DNA of 64,000 nt, from contig NC_066843.1 of assembly GCF_001640805.2 (NCBI RefSeq), positions 6,779,621 through 6,843,620 on the forward strand. Reading direction: 5' to 3'. The position numbers and the translations under genes are program-made. Origin of the DNA: Lates calcarifer. Lineage: Eukaryota > Chordata > Actinopteri > Centropomidae. The notes beneath the pieces were generated by a model. That model was not told the origin of the DNA and searched no databases. It saw nothing but the letters and a program-made list of their open reading frames with translations. Shown in pieces: positions 21,075 through 32,519 of this stretch. How positions within the stretch are numbered: position 1 is the stretch's first letter; every line of letters begins with the position of its first letter.

Positions 21075-22985
21075 GGCAGCAGTGTGGTTTGTGTCCCCTA
21101 ATACCCCCCACAGACACACACTCTCATGTTATGTTAGCCAAGTGCTAGATCTTTATCTGTGTGTATTACTTGCTAAATATAATGATATTTCTAGTCATTA
21201 TTATCAAATATTTGCACTTTTATGACTCATTTAATTTTACAGAATATAATTTTACTAAACTCTGTTTGACAGAGTGCATAATATGATGCCATTTTAACAG
21301 GCAGGAGTCAACTTAGGTTAAAAGGAACATTTCTCACAAAACTCTTGGTCCTCTATAATGTTCTTCAAGTGTGGGCCATATTTTTCTCTGAGCAACATTA
21401 CATGTACATTACTCAAACGACAGCTTGTTTAATTAAATTTCACTGCTAACGTAGTGGATTATTATGGAAGCCCTGAAAGGTAAGTGAGAAAATAATTCTG
21501 TAGGTCTTGCCAGGATAATCTTTCAAAGGTTCCTTTTTTCCACTGTGTTGGAGTGCGTCTCTGACTGTGATGGAACAGCCAAGCCTCTGAGGTATGTTTT
21601 GTACACTGACCCTCCCAGATGCTGCGGCGCCAAGTATAAACAGTGGAAAAGACCGCAGCTTCAGTCTGTGCCTCTTACAGCTGCAGGTACCATTAGCAAG
21701 CCTTCACAAGTTGTAAACCAACAAGAGATTTATCTCTCTTCCGTGCCAGTAAACACAACACATGGCCCAGCTGATAACTGTGATTCACAGCTTAACAAGA
21801 TATTCAGGATTGACAAACAGTAATGTTAACTGTGATAAACAACAACTGGGACACACACACACACACAGTGGAGAACCCAGGTACACTCAGAGTAACTTTT
21901 GTGCTAGTGACTGTCCATGCTTGACTGTGTGTCTGACTACTTTGAGAACTCCTCATTCATGTTGAACTTCAGAGTGAACCTTGAAATTATTATTATTATT
22001 TTTTTTTTTTGTTAACTGCTGTTTCCAAGGTCAGGAATGGACTTTTGAACTCAAGCTTTGAGTCAAAATAGATGAGAAGTCTACCCTGTTGATCACACTG
22101 AATTGCCATTTTGTTTCACTTCATTCATTCTACTCAATTTGAATTGCTGAACACATTTGAGAGGTAGGCGGTGAGGTCTGGAAACAGGCTACAAAAAGTC
22201 CTCAAAGTGCTCAAAAAAAAAACAAAAACAAAAAAAAAACTGAACAGTTCAGTTCAGTTCTAAGACAGAGAGCAAAATCTGCTGCTGAGGAAGTTCATGT
22301 GATATCAGGAAAGCTCCAGAACAGCTACTAAATGGACCTTGAGGTGAGCAAGTTTTGTCATCTGCTGTTTCCAAGATCATAAACAAAACCGTTTTTAAGG
22401 ACAAAATAGTTTCAGACAAATATTTTTAAGTGCATGGTTAATTAGTCATCATTACATTTAATTTTGAAAAGTTGCTAGTAACACACACACAAAACCTTCA
22501 ATTTCCCAAAGTCATACTGCAAAACCTTCATCTCCAAACTGTATTAATGTGGTTGCTTTTCCAATGCTCAATATTACCCCCATATCTTTTCCATGTCCAA
22601 GCCTGACTGATGCTTCAACTATTGGCTCTCCACTCTATGAACCTATGAAGTGCTACTTTATCTTTGTTGTATCAATGTGGGATCCATCCAAGAATCACTT
22701 ATTCCCACTCTCTGACTCTTGGATTTGAAACAGCTATTGGATATGACAATACAGTGGCGCATGGCTGAAAGTATGTGTATTTGTGTGAGGGGTTTTTGTC
22801 TACACTGTGTGTGTGCTTCTGTGTCTGTGTGTGTGTCCGTACATGTTTCTAAAAATGTGGCTGTGGGATTTCAACACTTTCCGTTGCTTGACTTTAGGCA
22901 ACACATAGCAAGTATTCATGCAGCCCCAGGAGGTAATGTAATTGTTAGAAGTTACATTTTTAAATTTAGGAGCTTGATTTAAAGT
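21075..22985. other. Non-coding stretch with low-complexity runs
   Basis: No gene seen. Low-complexity pieces: TTA repeats plus 12 T at 21985-22010; A-rich tract at 22212-22239 followed by AGTTC tandem units to 22260; short GT-rich stretch at 22800-22835. The plus frame at 21545-21823 and its neighbour at 21762-21965 overlap and look random. Confidence 0.6.
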
Positions 22986-22990
22986 GACGC

Positions 22991-23018
22991 CAAAAAACAA
23001 ACAAACAAACAAACAAAC

Positions 23019-23049
<31 letters not shown>

Positions 23050-23060
23050 CAAAAAAGAAA
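22991..23060. repeat. Microsatellite (CAAA)n then (CAAAA)n
   Basis: Six or so CAAA units pass into about seven CAAAA units, ending at AAAAAAG. The change from tetra- to pentanucleotide unit within one array is clear. Confidence 0.95.
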
Positions 23061-23064
23061 CAGT

Positions 23065-24140
23065 GAACACTGAAGTGGTGGGAAAACAATCTTTTGGCAG
23101 TATAACCCTGTCTTGTGAGTCCTGCTTTGTTTGAATGGAGTGTTCCCTTGCTTTTGTTTTAAAAGAGTTAGAAATTAGCTCCTCCTTTGTGCCAAGAGGA
23201 TTTCCTGTCAGTGACCATAGATGGGTTTCCCAGCAACGATATTTTGGGGCAGAAAACAGCAGAGGAGGGAGCTATGACTGGACAAGTTAAAGTGGAGTCA
23301 TAGTGCGGGATACCACTTACTATCACATAGCCATTTGCAAGTAGGGAAACTGAATTTGGCCCATGGGCCTCTGGATATGTGATTTTCAAATAAATATACC
23401 AACAGTCCTTTTGACTCCTGCAGAGAAACTCCTGTCCCAAAAGAACAAATCATCAGGACTGTGCAACTTATGCCAACTATTGCACCCTAATCAGCTACTA
23501 ATTTTTTCTAATCCAGTGAGTTTTAAAGCACACACTGGCCACTTAAAAACTGTGTGGGAAAGAGCTTGTTTTCCAATTTGGGACATATAAATATTTAAGT
23601 AACAACCAAGATGACTCAGGAGCATCTCAGTTTTCTTGTCTTTCTTGTGGTGGAAAATTTAGCTCAAACAAACAAACAAAACAAACATCTGGTGTAAGGT
23701 ACAGTAGGACATCTCAGTGTGTTACTGTGTGAGCAACAGTTTGTGAGGCTCTGTGATCAGTAAGTGTTGGATCAGCGTGCGTAGAGTTTCAGTGTGTGAC
23801 TTGGTGACAGCTGCCACTTCGTAGTAATTCAGGTTTGATCGAGCTGACAGACTGATGGCTCTGGATAGAGAATGAATCATTTTGTTTTGATTTTTCTAAG
23901 GGAAAAGCAAAGTCCCAAACAGATGTAAGACAGTCTGTGATTCGCGTGTGTGCAGAGTCTGTCCCCCTGTAGCTGATGAGTAATGCTACTTATTAAATCC
24001 TCTCCTGACACAGTTCCACTTCACTGAAACTTTGCCTATATATAATTCAGACATCTAATACTATACTATATATATATATATGTGCACAAAACATTCAAGT
24101 GTCTGAAACAGTCTGTTGGCAAGTGTTCTGGAAGTTTCTG
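23065..24140. other. Non-coding stretch, no gene seen
   Basis: Unique sequence with a TA run (24063-24081). Two overlapping frames on opposite strands (23168-23440 and 23363-23590) resemble no family. Confidence 0.55.
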
Positions 24141-24154
24141 CCATCTCTTACACT

Positions 24155-24268
24155 GGATCTCTGGAGTTCAGCCAGAGGACCTTAGACAGGTGTGTCCCTC
24201 TCCCAATCACATCTAATCAGCTGAATTTACCGCAGGTGGACTCCAATCAAGGTGTGGAAACAAGAAAT
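24155..24268 (-). mobile_element. Tc1/mariner element remnant, internally deleted
   Basis: The plus strand reads 'ctggagttcagccagag', then 'gaccttagacaggtgtgtcc', 'aatcacatctaatcagctga', 'atttaccgcaggtggactcc', 'aatcaaggtgtggaaac'. The block from 'gacaggtgtgt' onward is the well-known sequence between the transposase gene and one terminal repeat of a fish Tc1-like element. The part before it matches the start region of the transposase gene on the minus strand, and the sequence normally between them is missing. No terminal inverted repeat is recognisable, so the copy is dead. Confidence 0.7.
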
Positions 24269-24660
24269 GAAATGGGAAGCAGGGAAGTAGTGGGTTAAGT
24301 AGAGAAATGACAAAGGATGAACTAAGTCATGAAAAGCAAAAAAATATGTAATGATAAATGTAAAATGTCAATTAGTGCCAATTAGTGATATCAGGCTGTA
24401 AAAACATAAAACGAAACTGGAACAATTATCATAATCAATTAAGCTCAGTGACATTCAACAAAATTCCTCTGGCATGATAATGTTTTCATGTATCAGGCCA
24501 TGTCATGAAACAACACCATGCATGGAGCAAAAACATTTAGACAAGATAATGATAATGCTTTCTAATTAGAAACATGTCAAGTGCTGTATGAAAAACTTAA
24601 GACCCCTTTTTTTGCACATATATTTCTTTTTTTTCCACTTTTGGTTTTCTGAAAGAGGAC

Positions 24661-24683
24661 AAAAAAAAAAAAAAAAAAAAAAA
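24661..24683. repeat. Poly-A tract (23 A)
   Basis: An uninterrupted A run. It is preceded by T-rich DNA at 24605-24640, so the region can form an A/T foldback. No SINE or LINE body was recognised immediately upstream. Confidence 0.9.
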
Positions 24684-24689
24684 TCGTAA

Positions 24690-26430
24690 TGAGACTAAAA
24701 TGTTGCAGTGTCCTATCATTATTTTGACATACCAGAAGTAGTGTTGCCAGCGTCCCACTGTGAGAGCGGAGCGGAGTGCCAAAACACAGCGATGACTGAC
24801 GAGCTTACAATGGAGGCTTGATTTGTGTCCCCTGAAGAATGCAACATGCCAGGACACCATCCTGCAGTAAACACTGGTACAATGTCATCACACAGCACAT
24901 GAATACATCCATCGCACCCTCTCATCAGTCCAGCAGACGGACAACAACTGTTAAACACACATGTCTTCAAAACAGGGGAAGAAATTCAAAGTAAAAGTAC
25001 ATAATTTTGAATCATCTTCACCTTGCTCAGATATGGGAAGTGAAAAAAACATCTTTTTAAAAACATTTTCATCATGTTTCCAGTGGCAGGGATACTACAT
25101 GTTATCTCAGTTTTTTTCAGTTCATATATCTGTTTTAAATTCTTCTCAAGGTTGACATTAACAGAGGAGTTTCCACAACAGCACTTTCTGTACTACATAT
25201 TTTTTTTCTCTTTACTAACCCATGTAATATGTAATGCAAGATACATTCATTATGATTCTCTTTCAAACTCAATGGAAGTCACCAGAGAAGAGGAATGAAA
25301 ATTTGTTTTTTACATCATGCTAATTCTGAGGAGAACCAGAGGCTTTATTTATTTATGACATTGTTGGTAAAAAGCCTCACTCTTACTGCTCTGGTCTTTG
25401 ATAAAATCACATAGATATTCCACATGTAGTGTACATGTGCAGAGTTTAGATCTCAGAAGCATTTTATGATAAACTGTTTACCATTTGGATAGCTCATTAG
25501 ATGTAGATTGTGTCAGTGAGTGATTAATTATGCCAGACTGTAAGACTTCTGTTTGTGTCAAGTTGATGTATATTCTGTTTTTTTTATCCTAATGAACAGA
25601 AGAATTGCAAGCTCTGTGCTCGCATCAACAACTGTGATTATGCCTCATCTCAAGGCTGGCACCGTTTCTGTAGAGTGTAGATCATTTTCCAGAAGTCTGT
25701 GTGCCCCTCACACAGTGGAGACATCCTTCTTTTCTTATTTTTTGCAGGGAAGAAAAACATTATGGGTGTTCTCTGTAAAGACCACCCATCAGAAACTCCA
25801 ACTCAAGCTCCAAATGCATGAGTAACCCTGAATTATACCCAAGTAGACTGAGTCATATACTGTGTCATTTTTGTCATTGGCGAAGATTTCAGTGCCGCTC
25901 GATGTGGAGGCACCTGTGGTTACTATGGTAACAGCAAGCGTGATTTAATATTAGCCAGAGCAAACACTGGGTAGCTACTTTGTCAAGAAAAAAACAAAAC
26001 AAAAAACAAAACAGAAGAGCAGCTGGTGTATCTGTAACAGTTCAACCAAACAAACTTATGTTGTTTTCATAAAAAGGTCAGTTAATAATAATTGAAACTG
26101 ACAAATTCTTGTTCCATAAATGATCCACTGACAAAAAACAGCCAAAAAATTAATGTTGTTTTCTTTTTTGGATGGACTTTTTTTATAACTAATCAGCAAG
26201 AAAAAGCTAATCAGTCAGTCAATAGCCATGCTGTGTTTTCCTATGTGAGCTCTTTCAATGTGAAGCAGCGCCAGTAGAATGTTCTGGTTACATTAGCAGT
26301 AGCCTAATACAAGCGCTGTTACAGTGTAAAGAAAGTCAGCTATAAACAGCAAGGCTTATATGCACTGGAGTACCTACATGCATCATTTTCCTGTGATTCC
26401 CTCGTGCTTTGGTAAGTAATCCGAATTATA
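24690..26430. other. Non-coding stretch, no gene seen
   Basis: Mixed unique sequence. A CAAAA-type low-complexity run lies at 25987-26012. Overlapping frames at 24597-24970 (-) and 24961-25298 (+) have no domains. A CpG-containing patch ('gagagcggagcggagtgcc') lies at about 24760-24780. Confidence 0.55.
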
Positions 26431-26437
26431 GACAGAT

Positions 26438-26464
26438 GCATAGACAGATAATTACTGTCTATGC
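26438..26464. repeat. Perfect hairpin: 10-bp stem, 7-base loop
   Basis: GCATAGACAG (26438-26447) pairs exactly with CTGTCTATGC (26455-26464) around the loop ATAATTA. Just downstream 'aaaactatgtt' is duplicated (about 26470-26491). Confidence 0.8.
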
Positions 26465-26940
26465 AGGAAAAACTATGTTGAAAAACTATGTTTAATATGA
26501 TGAAAATCGTAAGGATTATAACTTGTTAAGTGTTGTTATGTGCCAAATTCAGATGTTCAAACATTATCTATAAACATTAAACTAAAGGTTCAGTTATTCA
26601 GCTGATAATGTAATGATGTAAAGTTCTATATAAACCATAGGCATGGGAAATCCTTTGTTGATTGGCGGGGTGGTTGAAATAATACAACAGGACTCCTCAA
26701 CCTTGGGTTAATGCACACTGAGATGTATAATATTAATGCACTGCTTCCCATCAGAGCAATTTTTTTTGCCTCCACCCTTGTGTATTATTTTGTTATGTCA
26801 CAGACCTCATCTCATATTATCCTGACTCAAAACAAAATGAAGGTCATAAAGAAAAAGTTAGCATCACAGTGATGATGACTAGTAGCACAGATAGAGTGAA
26901 CCAAAAGGGAGGTGCTTGTATAGTGTGCATCATACACTAA

Positions 26941-26973
26941 GTTATGGCATATTAGGGAATAATATGCCATAAC
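26941..26973. repeat. Perfect hairpin: 13-bp stem, 7-base loop
   Basis: GTTATGGCATATT (26941-26953) is the exact reverse complement of AATATGCCATAAC (26961-26973). The outer flanks do not extend the pairing. A remnant of a small palindromic element is possible. Confidence 0.85.
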
Positions 26974-26979
26974 GTACAT

Positions 26980-29900
26980 AAATTATACAATTTTAATAGC
27001 CCAATAGTTTAAATTTGCTGATAGAAGTGATGTGCAACACTGCATCGACTTTGCACACTCATTAGCGATAGGTTGTGCTCATTAAAAATTTAATTTGTTG
27101 CCATTGTGTGTTTTTTAGTCAGTGAGCAGGCTCTGCCAGTGAGCCCAGTTATTGATGAGGTAGTGCCAGGAGGATCCCTGAGGACAGACAAGTAGAGCTG
27201 TGCCCACTGTTATAAGAAGAACAATGCATGCAAGCAGTAAAAAAAAAGTCTAATTTTAAATATGCTCCCACTGCTGTTCAGCCAGATTTATATTATTATT
27301 ATTGAATACATTTAAAGTAAATAAAAAGAGCGCATTGAAAATATTCAACAGGCATAACTTCCTCTAAAGTAAAATAATGAGGAATCGGTCTTAGTTGATG
27401 AATTGATCAGTTTGACATGAACTGATTTTCTGTCAGAAACTAGTCATTTGTTTCAAACAGATTTGGCAAAAAATATTCAGCCCATGAAGGAACCTCTGGA
27501 AGAGTCCAAGCAGGAATGAGGATTGTACTGCTTAATATTTAATGATAGGAAGCAAGTTAGACAACCAAAACAACAGAGCTATTGCAATCCTGTCTCCTTT
27601 GTGAACTTCATCGATGCAGCAGGCATGTTAAAATAAATGTGTAGCCTTTCTTATTTCAGATGTAGAAAATGCTACAAGATATTAAAAGTATCTTGATCTA
27701 TGGGAAATATCTTACGCTGAAACAGACGAGAAGAAATAAACATGTTGAAATTTCTCTTGAACGTGAGGAAAGCTCTTTTCATCTAATGTAACTAAGGTAA
27801 ATGTGCTGATTCCTTTCAGATGAACATGTGCAAAATACAAACAGTATTGTGCAAGCAAAGTGATCTCACCTCCATCAAGGAGTTAGCCAAATTAGCACGA
27901 GAGTGGCTTTAGAAAAGAGATGATAGTTACGATATAAAGAATAATTAAAGACACTTATGTGGGGAACATGTGAATGCAATCTAATTCAGATCATAAACTC
28001 ATATTTTTTATTTGTATTTTACTACTGTGAACATCAACAGCATAAAATAATAATGCATGCAGAGAATACCACTGCAAGTAATTTCTCATAATACATTTGA
28101 TTAATCTTGACTCTAACCCCAGTCATTGTCTCTGCAATGGCTGATCATATTCTAACCTATGCGCTAAGCCTAACCATAGATGGATGGCAGCACTGCATGA
28201 GACACAGCTCAGTGGAGGAACAGAATTTGAAACGAGACTGCGGCAGCAAGTAAACACAAGGCAAACATAATTACTTCCACCACAAAGCCGTCCTGAAACA
28301 GAGGGCATGTGCTGTGTGTAAAGTGTCAGCAGAATGTGAGAGGTCAGGTCATAAGGGCTGTGCTGTACACTTGTATGAATACGATGTTAGTGCTCTACCT
28401 GAACTAACACAATATTCATACATCAAATACATTACTGATTTTTTTTTTCAAAACAGTCACGTTTTTGTAATTTATTTTTCAGTGTGAGATATGAGTAAGA
28501 TGACTCAGCGCAGTCTGAGAAAACTAGTGATGTATGGCGCGAGGAAAATCCAGTGTGAGGCACGTAACCCGACAATAAAACTAAAATGTACGACAGACTG
28601 AGGTTGCCAGGCAGATCATTTGAAACCCTGTGTGTCATGATGGCAAAGGCCGCCAATAGTTCTTGGCTTTGACCTTGGACCAGACGAGCGCTTTCCCCTG
28701 TGGCGCTGATGTCGATACAAGGTCAGTGATGTTGGCCAGGGCTAAACACAACAGGGATTCAGAGGTCAGGAAAAAAGTGATTTTCTAAAAAAATTTCTTT
28801 GTTATAAATCCTGAAGCTGCATTTTTACATGCTACTGTATAGTATGTGTAAGGTATGAATGTGTATATTTTTTTTACACTGTAACCTACCCAAACTGCAG
28901 TGGAGGATTCCTGAATGAATAAACACTGACTCATTCATTTTTTTCTACTTGATTTATTCTCTCTGGGTTACAGGAGGCCAAAGCTGAGCTGATCATACAA
29001 AGGGCCATTTCGATATTGTGAAAATAAAAATAACAGCAGCTTTGATGCTTCAATAATAATCCGAACTCACCCTATTTCCCACAGACATCAATATTTGGTG
29101 ACTGTGGATGAAGGGGACTGTCTGAAATGTACTCCCATATAGTCTTTACAGAGGTGTAATATTTTATGGTTATATGCTGATGTGTGTTTAGGAATTATTT
29201 GGCCAATTAGAGCTACATACAGAGATAACTGTGCCAAAGATGGATCCCTGAGGTACACTGGCGGCTAATTTGAGCCAGTGAGGACTCTGAACAGTCTAGA
29301 CCAAGAGAAAAGGGAAAACTGTTGAAAGGAGATTCAGTTCCCCTACAGCCTTTTCTGTTTTCTGCTGCCAGTTTAAAAAACGGTATTACCAAGTGCATGT
29401 AAGATTGAAGGGAGTCAAGGGAGAAAGAGTCATAAAAATGGATGTCCAAAAGTCTTTGAAAACAATTCTGTCAACCAGTAAATAACCAGAAAGCAGTTGG
29501 AAAGACAGCATTGGGGGATTCTGGTGCAACTCTCTCTTCCTTCTTTTTAAATACTGAGAAATGAATTAGTTTAGTATTCACTACACCACACATGGTGTCA
29601 GCATAAGATGATTTATGCAATACTTAAATATAACTGACATTAAGAAGACATTATACCATGTACTTTAAGAACTACATCATCCTCCAGGAATTTCACAGGT
29701 CATTGAATTAACTGGATTTGAGCATTTGTAACTGAAGTGGCACTAGGCTCTAATAAAAATTACTATGAAAAGGCAAAACTGACAATGTAATGACTGGTGC
29801 TTATATCAGAAATTAGATCATGCAGATCGATAAACTGATGTGTAAAATAATATGTGCAATATATAGATGGTCAAACGTATATACTAGATATCTCTTAAAA

Positions 29901-30585
29901 GTGTTATTGTAATTTGTAATCAGGCATATTTTGATGTATTTCACTATTCCCTGCCACTGAGAATTGTATTGACAAGAAGAGAAATGAGGGTGTGACTGTG
30001 GACGAGGAGCATCATTTAACAGAGCCTCAGGCGCAGTTCTCTCTCCTCTTCCAGTAAGATGCCTCTTCTGCAACTCTGACTGCTCGCTGTTTCATTATGA
30101 TGAGGCTATGGGCTAAACGTAGCCAAGCATATCAAATATCCTGGAAGCACATACTAAATAAATCATTTTATTCATTCCATTAGTGGTGGATGTGCTTCCC
30201 TTGTAAACCATCTTGTGACCGTACTGGCAAACAAAAAGCTTGTTGTGCCTCCGACTGCCATCTCTGCTGCTGAGATCAAGACAAAAAGCACACTGAAGCT
30301 CCGCTTCTGCAAATCGCAACTGTTCCATCCATTTCGGTTTCATGCCTTTCTTGGCATGCGATGCCCATGGTCAGTATATGTTCCCTGTGTGTCTCTCTAA
30401 TTTGCCACAGTTGTCTGAATTTGCTAGTGCCAACATTGGAGTGAAAATGCTGTAAATGATCAATGTGCTAAACACACAGCAGGGATAGAGTCTCAGTTTT
30501 AACACAAGGCTGTGCAGATGTGTCCTTTTTTTTACTGCCTCAAAATTCAACAAAATTTAATTGTGTGTTAATCTTGATAGAAGAG
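26980..30585. other. Non-coding stretch, no gene seen
   Basis: Largely unique AT-rich DNA without recognised genes or repeats. The part 28660-28760 ('gaccagacgagcgctttccc') is a CpG-containing complex patch that may be conserved. The frames here (for example 29213-29449 and 29813-30073, both minus) show no domain features. Confidence 0.5.
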
Positions 30586-30589
30586 TCAG

Positions 30590-31000
30590 AAAGTGAGGCT
30601 AAGGTCATGCCAGCTTTGGTAGAGTGAGAGGGTCAGATGCTGTGATGAGGCCTGATTCTGGAGCAGGTCGAGGTGACTCAACCGGTGAGTAACCAGCGAC
30701 CACACGTCGAGAAAGGTTCTCGCAGTGGTGGTGGGGAGGGGCATGGCCAAGCAGAGGTGACACCCTCCTTAGCTGAGGGTGACCTATAAAGAGGTGCAGC
30801 AGCAGATGTTACAGGTGACACGCCAAGTCTGGCAGCAGATGGGAAGCACTGCTGTGGTTGGCCCGAGCTGCAGACACTGAAGGCGTTGGCTGTCTTCTTC
30901 TGGAGACTGTGAGAGCTGTGACTGCAAGAGACAGGTAGGAGGGGAGAGCTGGTGGGCCACAGTGTGCTGTCTTTGTCTATTAATGCTCTCCAACTGTAGT
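30590..31000. other. GC-richer block with TATA-like box, nature unknown
   Basis: Richer in G and C than its surroundings, with CpGs at 30666-30735 ('caggtcgaggtgactcaacc', 'cacacgtcgag'). At 30782-30790 'acctataaagagg' resembles a TATA box and follows a GC-rich segment, an arrangement seen in core promoters and in LTRs. No LTR boundaries, primer-binding site or coding frame were found. The minus-strand frame at 30784-30993 is low in recognisable features. Promoter, LTR relic and chance are all open. Confidence 0.25.
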
Positions 31001-31020
31001 GAGCAAAGTTAAGTTTGTGG

Positions 31021-31160
31021 CAGTGGGTAAGCTACTGTACTTGAAAAATATATTCATTTACTCATGACGTATTACTCATGAAAACAGCAACTACAGTCCA
31101 TCACTTTACCAAGAACCCAACAGCAAAAATAAGTAGTTACATTACTTTTGTTACCCAGTA
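31021..31160. mobile_element. Probable small hAT-like MITE, degraded
   Basis: The left end begins CAGTGGGTAAGCTACTGTAC. The right end, read on the minus strand from 31160, begins TACTGGGTAACAAAAGTAAT, so the first ten positions agree at eight. The right part on the plus strand, 'gtagttacattacttttgtt', resembles the GTAACTAGTTAC-rich termini of common teleost hAT-like elements. About 140 bp, non-coding, and no clear target-site duplication. Confidence 0.4.
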
Positions 31161-31164
31161 CATC

Positions 31165-32490
31165 TCTGTCAAAGGTGCCTTTGAACAACTTCAATATTGT
31201 AGCATCCCTCAGTAAGAAGACAACTAGACACTACTGGGTCTCTCTAGCAATTTATTAGCAAACAGTACTCAGGCTGCTGTGAGCTGTGGGCGACACCAAA
31301 GGGAGACTTTCTGCCAACCACAGCTACGTTATCTCAAAGAAATCACTGTCATATAGCTGGAGTGACTGACACAGCCTCACACCCAGGAAATCTGAACACC
31401 TGAAATAAAACAGCCCTGTTTGTCTCATCTGAACTACTATTTCTCACCTAATTCAAGATCCTGTCGACATTTCTAACAATGCAGTCATATGCTTCCATAA
31501 GGATAAAGGTATGGGAATTAGATGTTTTTTTAATGATCTAATACTGATGTTTAATTCTATTTTCTATTTTTAGTGGCCTTTACACCATTTCTCATAAACC
31601 CTAGTGGACTAAATCTCATGGCTCGATAAAAGAGGCGAGCGCATGGGTAAGTTGAGGAGGCTGTGGTTAGTTCAGTAATAATAGGAATTTGAAAAGATGT
31701 AAGTACCCTACACTGCCACAGGTAGAATGGTGAAGGTGAAGTATATTTCACCCACATCTAAAATCAGGACTTTTTTCTGTAAGAATGAATCAGAGCTGCA
31801 GTGACTGAATCCGTGAGACTTATACATCCTTGCTGCTTGTGAATGAACTAGCTGCTGCATTCCAGACAGCCTTGTATGCTTAATTGTCAATTATAAGCTC
31901 TTTTTAGATTTTTGTTATTTCATCAGTTGTTGAATTGGTTGCTTTTCAGTGGTTTCTTCATGATGTTAAGGTTAAAGGTGGGCTGATCTGCTCATTGTGT
32001 AGAAATTTTTGAGTCTGGCTTCCTGTAAAAAAATTTGCCCATTTATCGTCTGTGCAAGCAGATTATTATAACCCATAATTATGTTTTATAGTTAGGTGAT
32101 CTCCAGCAGCCGTAGCAATTATGATGCGAGCAAAGGAATAAGTTAGGTGATGTAGTACATATAGCAAAAAATCCACTTTAGGAGGAGGCTGAGGTGGACG
32201 GATGGGTTATCAAAACACTTTAACCGAGGAGAGCGTTGTTTGCTTCCCATGTTAAACTGATTTGTCTCTTTTATCCATGACTGTTCTACAGCCTTAACCA
32301 TGCGTTTATTATTGTTAGCGTCAGTCATACCCGAGGGCACGGATAACTGACCTATGTGGTCATTTAAGTTGGAAGACTTGTTGAAACTTTTGGTTTGTGG
32401 TTATTAAAACATTTGCACGAAAACAGTAACATCAGTGGTCACAGGGGTTGATGTGGGTGCTTGTTAGAGAACAGAAGAGACACGAAAAGA
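31165..32490. other. Non-coding stretch, no gene seen
   Basis: Unique sequence. The patches 31575-31690 and 32040-32130 contain CpGs and TAATTATG-type words and could be regulatory. The minus-strand frames at 31557-31890 overlap in two registers and look random. Confidence 0.45.
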
Positions 32491-32496
32491 ATGAGT

Positions 32497-32516
32497 ACAC
32501 ACACACACACACACAC
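32497..32516. repeat. (AC)10 microsatellite
   Basis: Uninterrupted AC run of about 20 bases. Confidence 0.95.
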
Positions 32517-32519
32517 GAA

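Noticed and set aside
22991..23060. CRISPR-like regular array
   Set aside because: The unit is only 4-5 bases without spacers; it is a simple CAAA/CAAAA microsatellite in eukaryotic DNA.
24661..24683. Poly-A tract as the tail of a SINE
   Set aside because: No tRNA, 5S or 7SL-like head and no recognised SINE body lies upstream.
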